Below are positions 27,429-34,770 of a stretch of DNA of 42,559 bases, in pieces (the first letter of the stretch is position 1; each line of letters begins with the position of its first letter). The stretch comes from Treponema sp. (GTDB taxonomy: Bacteria; Spirochaetota; Spirochaetia; Treponematales; Treponemataceae). The notes beneath the pieces are model-generated. The model was not told the DNA's origin. It did no database searches and worked only from the letters and a program-made list of their open reading frames with translations. Made by a program: the position numbers and the translations under genes. Where the stretch lies: contig JAILRG010000056.1 in assembly GCA_024698325.1 (NCBI GenBank), positions 1 to 42,559 of the forward strand, written 5' to 3'.

Positions 27429-28561
27429 CAGTTTCCACCGGTACACAGCGCATACGGATTGGCACCCGGCAGAGTGCGCTCGCCCTTGCCCAGACCGAAC
27501 TTGTCGCAGAAGCCCTGCGGAAGATTGCCCCCGGTATCGACATTGAAATCATAAAAAAGCAGACTGCGGGCGACAAAAACCTGACAAGCGCGCTTTCAGA
27601 CTTTGGTGGTAAAGGCGCATTTGTAAGCGAGTTTGAAGAAGCGCTCGTGCGCGGCGACATCGACATTGCGGTTCACAGCGCGAAGGACCTGCCGGTGGCA
27701 ATTGCACCCGGGCTTGAAATTGCGATGACGCTCGAGCGCGAGGATGCCCGCGACGTGCTTGTGTGGCGGTCGGAAGCGGTGCAGCAGGCCGCCTGCGTAG
27801 CTGGAGCCAGGCCTGTCATTGGAACAAGCAGCCCGCGCCGTACACTCCAGATTAAGGCGCTTTTTCCGAACTGCACCTGTTCTCTTTTGCGCGGGAACGT
27901 TCCGACGCGCTTAAAAAAACTGGCTACCGGTGAGTATGATGCAATCATCCTTGCAGCGGCGGGTTTAAAGCGGCTCGGGCTGTGGAACGTCACAGATAAC
28001 ACGCTTACCTTGCCGGCCTCTGGTGACGGGGCAGCTGGCAGTAACAGCGCTTCCGAACAGCTGGTCGTCGAGCCGCTTTCATTTTCTCAGATGCTGCCGG
28101 CTGGCGGTCAGGGAATTATTGCCGTCGAATGCCGCGCTGCTTCCGCGTCAGGCTCTGGAACAGAGCCGGCTGTAGCTTCAGGTGACAGCGCACTCCGCGC
28201 ACTGCTTGCCTCTGCCAGCGACAGCGCTTCTTTTGCTAGCTTTACCGTGGAGCGCTATCTGCTTACTAAGCTTGGAACCGGCTGCCACGAGCCGACAGCT
28301 GTGTTCAGCCAGATTGACGGCCGGCGCATGACGATTACGCTTTCTGAAGAACGCGACGGAAAGCCTGTCCGAAAAAGCGTGACAGGCGACATAGCGGCGC
28401 CTGCTGCCCGCGCCGAAAAAGACGATAGCCGCGCTGGCGCATGTGAAGAGCCATGCACTCGAAGTGCTCTCGCATGCACTGCTTCCGGCGGGGCTGTTCA
28501 GTACGATGCCTGCCGGCTCTTTTCGCTGGCAGACAGTCTTTTGGAGAAAGCGTATGAGTGA
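27425..28561 (+). CDS. hemC: HemC, porphobilinogen deaminase (hydroxymethylbilane synthase)
   Basis: A 378-residue protein, longer than the usual ~310. RIGTRQSALALAQ, HSAKDLP (catalytic Asp), SSPRR and LRGNVPTRL are canonical, and the dipyrromethane-bearing Cys is kept (Cys287 in LGTGCHEP). The added length comes from Ser/Ala/Gly-rich insertions (near SGDGAAGSNSASEQ and ASASGSGTEPAVASGDSA) and a low-complexity stretch near the C-terminus. Start overlaps the preceding stop. Confidence 0.92.
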   Translation: MTVSTGTQRIRIGTRQSALALAQTELVAEALRKIAPGIDIEIIKKQTAGDKNLTSALSDFGGKGAFVSEFEEALVRGDIDIAVHSAKDLPVAIAPGLEIAMTLEREDARDVLVWRSEAVQQAACVAGARPVIGTSSPRRTLQIKALFPNCTCSLLRGNVPTRLKKLATGEYDAIILAAAGLKRLGLWNVTDNTLTLPASGDGAAGSNSASEQLVVEPLSFSQMLPAGGQGIIAVECRAASASGSGTEPAVASGDSALRALLASASDSASFASFTVERYLLTKLGTGCHEPTAVFSQIDGRRMTITLSEERDGKPVRKSVTGDIAAPAARAEKDDSRAGACEEPCTRSALACTASGGAVQYDACRLFSLADSLLEKAYE

Positions 28562-30245
28562 AGTGCTTGTGGACACAGCTTTTTCCGCGCAGGAACGCCT
28601 TGAGGTGGGGAGCGTGTATCTGGTTGGCGCAGGCCCCGGCGACACGGGCCTTCTTACCGCCCGCGCTGCAGAACTTATCGAAACATGCGACGTGCTTATC
28701 TATGACGCGCTTTCAAATCCCGCGTTTTTAAGCAGGACAAAAAGCGACTGCCTCAAAATCTATGTCGGAAAGCGCCTCGGAAAGCACAGCGCAAGCCAGA
28801 GCGAGATAAATGCGCTGTTAGTGGAACACGCGTCTGCCGGCCGCATGGTCGTGCGCTTAAAAGGCGGCGACCCGTTCGTGTTCGGGCGCGGCGGCGAGGA
28901 AGCGCAGGCGCTTTCCACCCATGGAATTCCCTATCAGCTGGTACCCGGCGTAACATCTGCTGTCGCGGCACTGGAAAGCGCAGGCATCCCCGTGACGCAC
29001 CGCGAAGTTGCCCGCAGTTTTACGGTAATCACGGGGCACACCGCGGCAAACGCAGTCGAGCCGAAAAACAGCTTCTGTCAGTATGCAAAGCTTGACGGTA
29101 CGCTCGTTTTCCTGATGGGCGTGTCGCATCTGGCAGAGATTGCTTCCGATCTGATTGCAGGCGGAAAAAGCCCGGACACGCCGGTTTCCATCGTCGAGCA
29201 GGGAACGACTATCCGCGAGCGGCGAACCGACGGCACGCTTTCTACGATTGTGGGAATTGCAGGTAAGCGAAACGTTTCAAATCCTGCCGTCATCTGCGTG
29301 GGCGCTGTCGCTGCCTTTCATTTTACGAGTGAGGCGCTACCGCTGCAGGGCGTGCGCATTGCCGTTACCGGAACGCCAGCCCTTACCGAAAAACTGCGCA
29401 AGCCGCTTACAGACCTTGGCTCCCGCGTCTACACATCTCCATATATGCAGGTCATGCAAAATCCAGAGGCAGCGTCTCTTGTACCGCCGCTTTCAAGGCT
29501 TGGCTGGCTTATTTTTACCAGCACCAGCGGCGTGCACAGCTTTTTTTCGCTCATAAAATCCCGCGGAGATGATTTACGCGCTCTTGCGAAGGTACAATTC
29601 TGTGTTATCGGGAAAGGTACCGCCGAAACCTTGCGAAGCTACGGCTTTATTGCGGACTTTGTGCCGTCACGCTACACTGTTACGGACATGGCGCAGGGGT
29701 TTGCAGATCTCTGGAAAGCGGACGTCTCTCGCCCGCATGCCGCCGACCCGCAGGCCTCGGGTAGCAACGGCATAGTCTGTGCGCTTCGGGCAAAAGAAGG
29801 CTCTTCTGACCTTGCCGAAATCTTTTTGCGCGAGCAGATTCCGTTCTGCGACATTCCGCTTTACACGCTCGCTTCCGATTCTGCGCAGCTCGATGCCCTG
29901 CTGGCTCAGGTTGACGCGCTCGACTACATCACCTTTGCAAGTTCCTCTGGAGCCAGCGCCTTCTTTGAGCGCTATGCAAAACGCGCGGATGCAGCGGAAG
30001 CGCACGCCGAAAGCGAAGTGCAGCTCAGGGCAGATGCACAGCCCGGAACGAATGCGCATGCCGAAACCGACGCACCCGCCGCTGGCAGCATTCCGTCCTC
30101 CTGTACCTTCGTCTGTATCGGCGAGAAAACCGCAGAGACGGTGACGCTCTGGCGTGAAAAGCTCAAAATTCCAAACCGCATACTTACCGCCCGCTCCTAC
30201 ACGGCAGAGGGCATCATTCAAGCAATTTCTGGAGACAAAAAATGA
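28554..30245 (+). CDS. cobA-hemD: CobA-HemD fusion: uroporphyrinogen-III methyltransferase and uroporphyrinogen-III synthase
   Basis: Start at ATG 28554, preceded by GGAG, gives 563 residues and overlaps the hemC end by 8 bp; a longer reading from 28443 would run inside hemC. Residues ~1-250 are a SUMT (VYLVGAGPGDTGLLTARA, RLKGGDPFVFGRGGEEA, PGVTSAVAA), converting uroporphyrinogen III to precorrin-2. Residues ~255-563 are HemD, which closes hydroxymethylbilane (TSTSGVHSFF, TFASSSGASAFF, CIGEKTAETV). An Ala/Glu-rich insert of about 35 residues interrupts the HemD half. The fusion commits product toward siroheme or corrinoids. Confidence 0.92.
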   Translation: MSEVLVDTAFSAQERLEVGSVYLVGAGPGDTGLLTARAAELIETCDVLIYDALSNPAFLSRTKSDCLKIYVGKRLGKHSASQSEINALLVEHASAGRMVVRLKGGDPFVFGRGGEEAQALSTHGIPYQLVPGVTSAVAALESAGIPVTHREVARSFTVITGHTAANAVEPKNSFCQYAKLDGTLVFLMGVSHLAEIASDLIAGGKSPDTPVSIVEQGTTIRERRTDGTLSTIVGIAGKRNVSNPAVICVGAVAAFHFTSEALPLQGVRIAVTGTPALTEKLRKPLTDLGSRVYTSPYMQVMQNPEAASLVPPLSRLGWLIFTSTSGVHSFFSLIKSRGDDLRALAKVQFCVIGKGTAETLRSYGFIADFVPSRYTVTDMAQGFADLWKADVSRPHAADPQASGSNGIVCALRAKEGSSDLAEIFLREQIPFCDIPLYTLASDSAQLDALLAQVDALDYITFASSSGASAFFERYAKRADAAEAHAESEVQLRADAQPGTNAHAETDAPAAGSIPSSCTFVCIGEKTAETVTLWREKLKIPNRILTARSYTAEGIIQAISGDKK

Positions 30246-31246
30246 CTGAAAAAACAAGCTTTACCCGGCTTCGCCGGCTGCGTGTAAACGAAACCATGCG
30301 CTCTCTCGTGCGCGAAACAAGCGTCGCCGTGACCGACCTTGTGTACCCGATTTTTGTGATTGAAGGAAGCGGCATCAAACAGCCGGTCGCTTCGATGCCG
30401 GGAATCTTTCAGTATTCGCCAGACCGGCTGAGCGAAGAGCTTGAGCGCGTGCAGAAAAGCGGCGTGCGTGCCGTGCTTTTGTTCGGCATTCCGGCAAAAA
30501 AAGACGAACTTGCAACCAGCGCCTACGACGACAACGGTGCGGTGCAAGAGGCAATCCGCCTGATTAAACGCGACTGGCCGGAGATGCTTGTGATTGCCGA
30601 CGTGTGTCTGTGCGAATACACAAGCCACGGCCACTGCGGAGTAATCGGCACCAATGCGCTCGGCACAGGAAAAGTCATCTTAAACGACCCGACACTGCCG
30701 CTGCTTGCAAAAATGAGCGTAAGCCTTGCCCGCGCCGGAGCCGACATCATCGCGCCCAGCGACATGATGGACGGCCGCGTTGCTGCAATCCGCGCCGCGC
30801 TCGACGAAAAGGGCTTTACTGACCGCGCGATTATGGCCTACAGCGCAAAGTTCGCCTCTGCCTACTACGGCCCGTTCCGCGATGCCGCACACTCCGCGCC
30901 CGCATTTGGCGACCGGAGAAGCTATCAGATGGATTTTTGCAATGGCCGCGAGGCAATGCGCGAAATTGAAGCTGACATTGCCGAAGGCGCAGACTTTGTC
31001 ATGGTAAAACCGGCTCTTGCTTACCTCGACATCGTAAAAGAAGCGCGCCTTCGTTTTGACCTTCCGGTCGTGACCTACAATGTGTCGGGCGAATACTCGA
31101 TGGTAAAGGCAGCTGCAGCCTCTGGTTTTATCGACGAAAAGCGCATCGTCATGGAGAATATGATTGCCATGAAACGTGCCGGAGCTGACATCATCATCAC
31201 CTATCATGCCCTCGACGTTGCGGCCTGGCTCAAGGAGGATTTTTAG
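30242..31246 (+). CDS. hemB: HemB, 5-aminolevulinate dehydratase (porphobilinogen synthase)
   Basis: A 334-residue protein. The zinc site DVCLCEYTSHGHCG has all three cysteines, and the active-site lysines are in YSAKFAS and MVKPAL. It condenses two 5-aminolevulinates into porphobilinogen. Start overlaps the previous stop by 4 bp; this is the last gene of the overlapped block that begins with hemA. Confidence 0.94.
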   Translation: MTEKTSFTRLRRLRVNETMRSLVRETSVAVTDLVYPIFVIEGSGIKQPVASMPGIFQYSPDRLSEELERVQKSGVRAVLLFGIPAKKDELATSAYDDNGAVQEAIRLIKRDWPEMLVIADVCLCEYTSHGHCGVIGTNALGTGKVILNDPTLPLLAKMSVSLARAGADIIAPSDMMDGRVAAIRAALDEKGFTDRAIMAYSAKFASAYYGPFRDAAHSAPAFGDRRSYQMDFCNGREAMREIEADIAEGADFVMVKPALAYLDIVKEARLRFDLPVVTYNVSGEYSMVKAAAASGFIDEKRIVMENMIAMKRAGADIIITYHALDVAAWLKEDF

Positions 31247-31260
31247 GATGATTTTTAGCA

Positions 31261-31295
31261 TTGCAATATACAGCTGCAAGGCTTAAAATAACTCT
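31261..31295 (+). promoter_or_regulatory. Promoter of the GGDEF gene, leaderless arrangement
   Basis: TTGCAA (31261-31266) and TAAAAT (31284-31289) are 17 bp apart; the ATG follows after only 6 nt. There is no ribosome binding site. Confidence 0.55.
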
Positions 31296-32675
31296 ATGGA
31301 CTTTCAAAGCATTGTAGATTCCTATGCCATGGCGGCAGCCGTCTATTCCGTGGAAAAAACCGGGGACGGTCATTGGGGCGCGATTCGGATTGTTAAGGCA
31401 AATAAGCTCTATCAGGACACCATGCTGGAGTCGTATCACGAAAACATGCGCTACGACGAGGTTATTCCCCGGGAGCGGAATTTTGAAGAATACTGCTACC
31501 GCTGTGCCGTCCTTAAGCAGCACCTCCACGCCTATGTAGACACAAAGTCTATGGGCGTCTGGTGCGATGGTACCTACATTCCCCTGTCAGCAGACTACGA
31601 TACCGACAAACTCAGCTACTTTGTCTTTTACCTTGAGTTTACGAAGGCTCCGGAAGCCGAGCGCATGTCCGACCTGTCGGCAGAGGCTTCTTCCCAAGTT
31701 ATTCAGACCTGCATAAAGCTGCGGGGAACGGAGCATTTTACCGAAAGTATGCAGGCGGTTATTGAAGACATCAGCAGTATAACCGATGCCTTTGGCTCTG
31801 TTATTATGCTCATCGACAAGGAGCAGGGGAAATATGCCCCCCTCTGCGCCAGCTACCGGGACAAAAAAGCCGTCTATGAAGATTTTGCCGAGTATTTGAC
31901 CCCTGAAGTCGTCTTTTCCTGGGAAGGAACCATCGGGCAGCACGACAACATTATCGTAAAGGATGAGGCAGACATGGCGGAGCTGGAAAAAGTAAACCCT
32001 GTCTGGGTAAAAAGCCTGAAGGGGGCCGGCGTTGGCTCCCTGATTCTGGTTCCCCTTGTCCATGGAAAGCAGTTTTACGGCGTTTTATTCATTACGAATT
32101 TTGATACCAGCCGGCTGGTAGAGATAAAAGAATTCATAACGCTGTCGGCTTTTTTCCTTTCTTCGGAAATTGCCTCCAACTCCCTGCTGGAGCAGCTGGA
32201 ATATTTGAGCAATGTGGATTCCCTGACCGGTGTCCGTAACCGCAACTCCATGAACCTTCGGGTTGACAGCGCTTCCCGGGGGGAGCCGGCAGTCAAGACT
32301 CCCTTCGGAGTGATTTTTGCCGACTTGAACGGCCTGAAAAAATGCAACGACACGGGCGGCCACGCTACCGGCGACCGTCTGCTGAAAAATGCAGCGCTTC
32401 TCCTTACAGAGCTTTTTGGCGACGAAGAAATCTACCGGTCTGGCGGCGACGAATTTGTGGTGCTGCTTGCCGCCTGCAGCAGGCAGGACTTTGAGCGCCG
32501 GGTGGCTGACTTGCAGGAAAAAAGTGGCTACGGAAAGGATGTCTGCTTTGCGGTGGGTGCAAGCTGGACGGACGGCTCAGAGAGCCTGAGAACCTGCATG
32601 CACCTGGCTGATGAAGCCATGTACGCAGATAAGCACGACTTCTACCAGAAGCACCCGGACATGAAACGAAAATAA
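31296..32675 (+). CDS. GGDEF diguanylate cyclase with PAS-like and GAF-like sensor region
   Basis: A 459-residue soluble protein. The first ~130 residues look PAS-like, residues ~140-300 GAF-like (SVIMLIDKEQGKYAPL, VGSLILVPLVHGKQFYGVLFI), and the rest is a GGDEF domain (VDSLTGVRNRNSMNL, FADLNGLKKCNDTGGHATGD, SGGDEFVVLL near 381-390). The signature is intact, so c-di-GMP synthesis is expected. The RxxD inhibitory site normally five residues before GGDEF is not seen. It sits between hemB and hemL but has its own promoter-like sequence, so the link to tetrapyrroles may be positional only. Confidence 0.88.
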   Translation: MDFQSIVDSYAMAAAVYSVEKTGDGHWGAIRIVKANKLYQDTMLESYHENMRYDEVIPRERNFEEYCYRCAVLKQHLHAYVDTKSMGVWCDGTYIPLSADYDTDKLSYFVFYLEFTKAPEAERMSDLSAEASSQVIQTCIKLRGTEHFTESMQAVIEDISSITDAFGSVIMLIDKEQGKYAPLCASYRDKKAVYEDFAEYLTPEVVFSWEGTIGQHDNIIVKDEADMAELEKVNPVWVKSLKGAGVGSLILVPLVHGKQFYGVLFITNFDTSRLVEIKEFITLSAFFLSSEIASNSLLEQLEYLSNVDSLTGVRNRNSMNLRVDSASRGEPAVKTPFGVIFADLNGLKKCNDTGGHATGDRLLKNAALLLTELFGDEEIYRSGGDEFVVLLAACSRQDFERRVADLQEKSGYGKDVCFAVGASWTDGSESLRTCMHLADEAMYADKHDFYQKHPDMKRK

Positions 32676-32681
32676 ACTTGT

Positions 32682-32705
32682 TCTGCCGCCGTACCTGTCG
32701 GCAGA
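32682..32705 (+). other. Hairpin between the GGDEF gene and hemL
   Basis: TCTGCCG (32682-32688) pairs perfectly with CGGCAGA (32699-32705). No T-run follows, so it is more likely an RNA-processing or stabilising hairpin than a terminator. hemL starts 29 bp later. Confidence 0.5.
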
Positions 32706-32733
32706 GCATCAATAACAAAAAAGGAAAAAGACT

Positions 32734-34011
32734 ATGACAGAAACAAAATCCTCAGCACTTTTTAAAGAGGCTCAGGCCTACATGCCGGGCGGCGTGAACA
32801 GCCCGGTGCGGGCTTACGGTAGCGTTAACCGTATTCCCCGCTTTATCACCGCTGCCAGCGGTAGCCACATCACTGACGCTGATGGAAACAGCTACATCGA
32901 CTATGTCTGCACCTGGGGGCCTGCGCTGCTGGGGCACGCCGCGCCCGCCGTCGTGCAGGCCGTGCAGGAAGCCGCCAGCCGGGGCCTTTCCTATGGGGCG
33001 CCGACAGAAGGGGAAGTGCGCCTGGCGCGTCTGGTAACAGAGCTTATGCCGCCGGTAGAAATGCTGCGCCTGGTAAGCAGCGGCACCGAGGCTGTGATGA
33101 GCGCAATCCGTGTGGCCCGGGGCTTTACCCGCCGGAACAAAATCATCAAGTTTAAGGGCTGCTACCACGGGCACTCTGACGGCCTTTTGGTAAAAGCCGG
33201 AAGCGCCGCCCTTACGACAGCAGTTCCCGACAGCGCAGGCGTGCCGCAAGGCTGCACGAAGGATACGCTGGTCGCGCTTTACAACGACGAAGAAAGCGTA
33301 CAGCGCCTTTTTGAAGCAAACAGGGGCGAGATTGCAGCTGTCATCGTGGAGCCGGTTGCCGCAAACATGGGCGTCGTGCTGCCGGCAGACGGCTTTCTTG
33401 CGTTCCTGCGCGATATCACGCAGAAAAACGGCGCCCTCCTTATCTTTGATGAAGTGATAACCGGCTTCCGGCTGGCTCCCGGCGGCGCCTCGGAGCGCTT
33501 TGGCGTGAAGCCCGACCTGGTGACATTGGGAAAAATCATCGGCGGGGGACTTCCCGTGGGAGCCTATGGCGGCCGGCGGGATATTATGCAGCTTGTCTCT
33601 CCATTGGGGCCGGTCTATCAGGCGGGGACTTTGAGCGGAAACCCGGTTTCCGTGGCTGCAGGGATTGCAACGCTTGAAACGCTGGCTTCCCATCCTGAGC
33701 TGTATGCAGAACTGGAAGCAAAGACCAGCCGCCTGGCCGCTAGCTACCGCGCAGCCTTTGGGCGCCGTGCCCAGGTAAATCAGATTGCTTCGCTTATGAG
33801 CGTTTTCTGGACTGACCGGCCGGTCACCGACTACGAAAGCGCAGTTTCAAGCGACACCGGCCGCTATGCCGACTACTTTAGCTTTATGCTCGACCGGGGA
33901 ATCTACCTGGCGCCGAGTCAGTTTGAGGCCATGTTCGTAAGCGCCGCCCACACGGAAAGCGACATCGAGCAGACTGAGCAGGCGGTGGCCGCCTACGCAA
34001 AAACGCTGTAA
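32734..34011 (+). CDS. hemL: HemL, glutamate-1-semialdehyde 2,1-aminomutase
   Basis: A 425-residue PLP enzyme that converts glutamate-1-semialdehyde to 5-aminolevulinate, completing the C5 route begun by HemA. Motifs: YMPGGVNSPVRAYGSV at the N-terminus, FKGCYHGHSDG, LIFDEVITGFR and the PLP lysine in TLGKIIGGGLPVGAYGG (near residue 267). AAGGA lies ahead of the ATG. No clear promoter is seen just upstream, so it may be read from the GGDEF promoter. A multibranched hairpin follows. Confidence 0.94.
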   Translation: MTETKSSALFKEAQAYMPGGVNSPVRAYGSVNRIPRFITAASGSHITDADGNSYIDYVCTWGPALLGHAAPAVVQAVQEAASRGLSYGAPTEGEVRLARLVTELMPPVEMLRLVSSGTEAVMSAIRVARGFTRRNKIIKFKGCYHGHSDGLLVKAGSAALTTAVPDSAGVPQGCTKDTLVALYNDEESVQRLFEANRGEIAAVIVEPVAANMGVVLPADGFLAFLRDITQKNGALLIFDEVITGFRLAPGGASERFGVKPDLVTLGKIIGGGLPVGAYGGRRDIMQLVSPLGPVYQAGTLSGNPVSVAAGIATLETLASHPELYAELEAKTSRLAASYRAAFGRRAQVNQIASLMSVFWTDRPVTDYESAVSSDTGRYADYFSFMLDRGIYLAPSQFEAMFVSAAHTESDIEQTEQAVAAYAKTL

Positions 34012-34119
34012 GTACGCCCGGCGCTGTCAGCGGAAAAAGCTGTGCCTGTAGGGGTCAGCCTGCGCCTGCAGAAATGTACCTGCCGTCGCTTCCAGCACAA
34101 GCGCACAGGCGCGGAAGTG

Positions 34120-34232
34120 GGGGGCTTGGGGGCGAAGCCCCCAGGAGAAAGGGGTATGCCGCAACGAGGAAGCTTTGCTTCCGCAAGTGCGGCATAGGGG
34201 AAAGGCTTTTCCCCTCACCCCTTATTTTTTTT
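34120..34232 (+). terminator. Multibranched hairpin terminator after hemL
   Basis: First, a hairpin GGGGGCTT/AAGCCCCC (34120-34127, 34135-34142). Then AAGGGGT (34149-34155) can pair with ACCCCTT (34217-34223), enclosing two more hairpins: TATGCCGCA/TGCGGCATA (34155-34163, 34188-34196) capped by GGAAGC-ttt-GCTTCC, and AGGGGAAA/TTTCCCCT (34196-34215). Eight T follow at 34225-34232. This would act as a terminator with a three-way junction. Confidence 0.6.
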
Positions 34233-34255
34233 GCGCTTATTTCCTACCATTCCTA

Positions 34256-34284
34256 TTGACAATTAGTGTAAAGATAGCTATAGT
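34256..34284 (+). promoter_or_regulatory. Consensus promoter of the sulfur island
   Basis: TTGACA (34256-34261) and TATAGT (34279-34284) are exactly 17 bp apart, the best sigma-70-type promoter in the window. Expected start of transcription is near 34291. A half-site CCTA at 34252 overlaps the -35 region. Confidence 0.7.
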
Positions 34285-34299
34285 GCCGTCATACGCTTA

Positions 34300-34323
34300 A
34301 TTCCTAGTAAATAAATAGGGAAT
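34300..34323. promoter_or_regulatory. Palindromic operator-like site, CCTA-N9-TAGG
   Basis: The 24-bp imperfect palindrome has core CCTAGTAAATAAATAGG. It matches the site at 40474-40497 at 19 of 24 positions by hand alignment, and shares the CCTA-N9-TAGG skeleton with the hemA promoter. It lies about 10-33 nt after the predicted transcription start, so a bound protein could act as a roadblock. AT-rich dyads of this size are typical of winged-helix dimers such as Rrf2-family regulators; the identity is inference. Confidence 0.6.
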
Positions 34324-34342
34324 AGGGGTAAAAGAGGTATGT

Positions 34343-34414
34343 ATGATGAGTTTACGACGCTTTACGTTTTATGACTGTTGTGCTTTCGCGTATGTTTCCA
34401 CTGACATTGTATAA
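34343..34414 (+). CDS. Candidate leader peptide with tandem Cys codons (23 codons)
   Basis: ATG 34343 opens MMSLRRFTFYDCCAF and runs to TAA at 34412-34414. AGAGG lies about 6 nt before the ATG. The two adjacent TGT codons at 34376-34381 are notable because a terminator/antiterminator pair follows 20-40 nt after the stop, and the operon downstream is about sulfur metabolism. This is the layout of an amino-acid attenuator: cysteine shortage would stall the ribosome at Cys-Cys. The ORF is short and could be chance; no homologue is known to me. Confidence 0.45.
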   Translation: MMSLRRFTFYDCCAFAYVSTDIV

Positions 34415-34434
34415 TCATGCCCCTGCATTGGACG

Positions 34435-34487
34435 AACCGACAAGACAACTTGAGGTTTAGGTGTAACAGCCTGAACCTCTTTTTTTT
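34435..34487 (+). terminator. Intrinsic terminator with overlapping antiterminator, ahead of yezD-metK
   Basis: GAGGTTTAGG (34452-34461) pairs with CCTGAACCTC (34470-34479) around an 8-nt loop, followed by eight T (34480-34487). An alternative hairpin, AACC..CAAG (34435-34444) with CTTG.GGTT (34449-34457), uses the left arm of the terminator, so the two structures exclude each other. That is the arrangement expected for transcription attenuation. I did not find a convincing upstream segment that would sequester the antiterminator. Confidence 0.6.
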
Positions 34488-34529
34488 AGGGTTCGCCGGC
34501 AGGATGGCAGAAAAAAAGGAGAGGCGTTT

Positions 34530-34715
34530 ATGGCACAGGCAGAAGGGTATGCTTTTCACGTCATCAAAAAGGGCGGAAAGGCGGAGGAAGATGAGGCTGC
34601 GCTGGAGCAGATTGCTCAGGCAGTGCGGGGTATCCGCTTTGGATCGGTTACCGTGCACGTGGAGGACGGCAAGGTCGTTCAGATTGACACTTTGGAAAAA
34701 CGCCGCCTTCGTTAA
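34530..34715 (+). CDS. yezD: YezD-family (DUF2292) small protein
   Basis: A 61-residue protein. ALEQIAQAVRGIRFGSVTVHVEDGKVVQID matches the core of DUF2292, typified by B. subtilis YezD. The family is often found beside sulfur-assimilation genes; its molecular role is not established. AAGGAG lies 8 nt before the ATG. It is the first gene after the attenuator and is followed by metK after 55 bp. Confidence 0.8.
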   Translation: MAQAEGYAFHVIKKGGKAEEDEAALEQIAQAVRGIRFGSVTVHVEDGKVVQIDTLEKRRLR

Positions 34716-34770
34716 GCGTGGGCTGGAGGGGCGCGCGAGATAAAAATAGCCAGGACGCAGGAGAGAAAAA

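Noticed and set aside
32752..33693. 313-codon minus-strand ORF opposite hemL
   Set aside because: Runs antisense to a clearly conserved gene, has no family motif and no credible start signals; a shadow of GC-rich coding sequence.
34410..34415. TATAAT as a second promoter for yezD-metK
   Set aside because: No -35 at proper distance, and it overlaps the leader ORF stop; the 34256-34284 promoter is far better.
34285..34529. SAM riboswitch ahead of metK
   Set aside because: I looked for SAM-I, SAM-II and SMK-type conserved segments and saw none; the leader is better described as a peptide/terminator attenuator.
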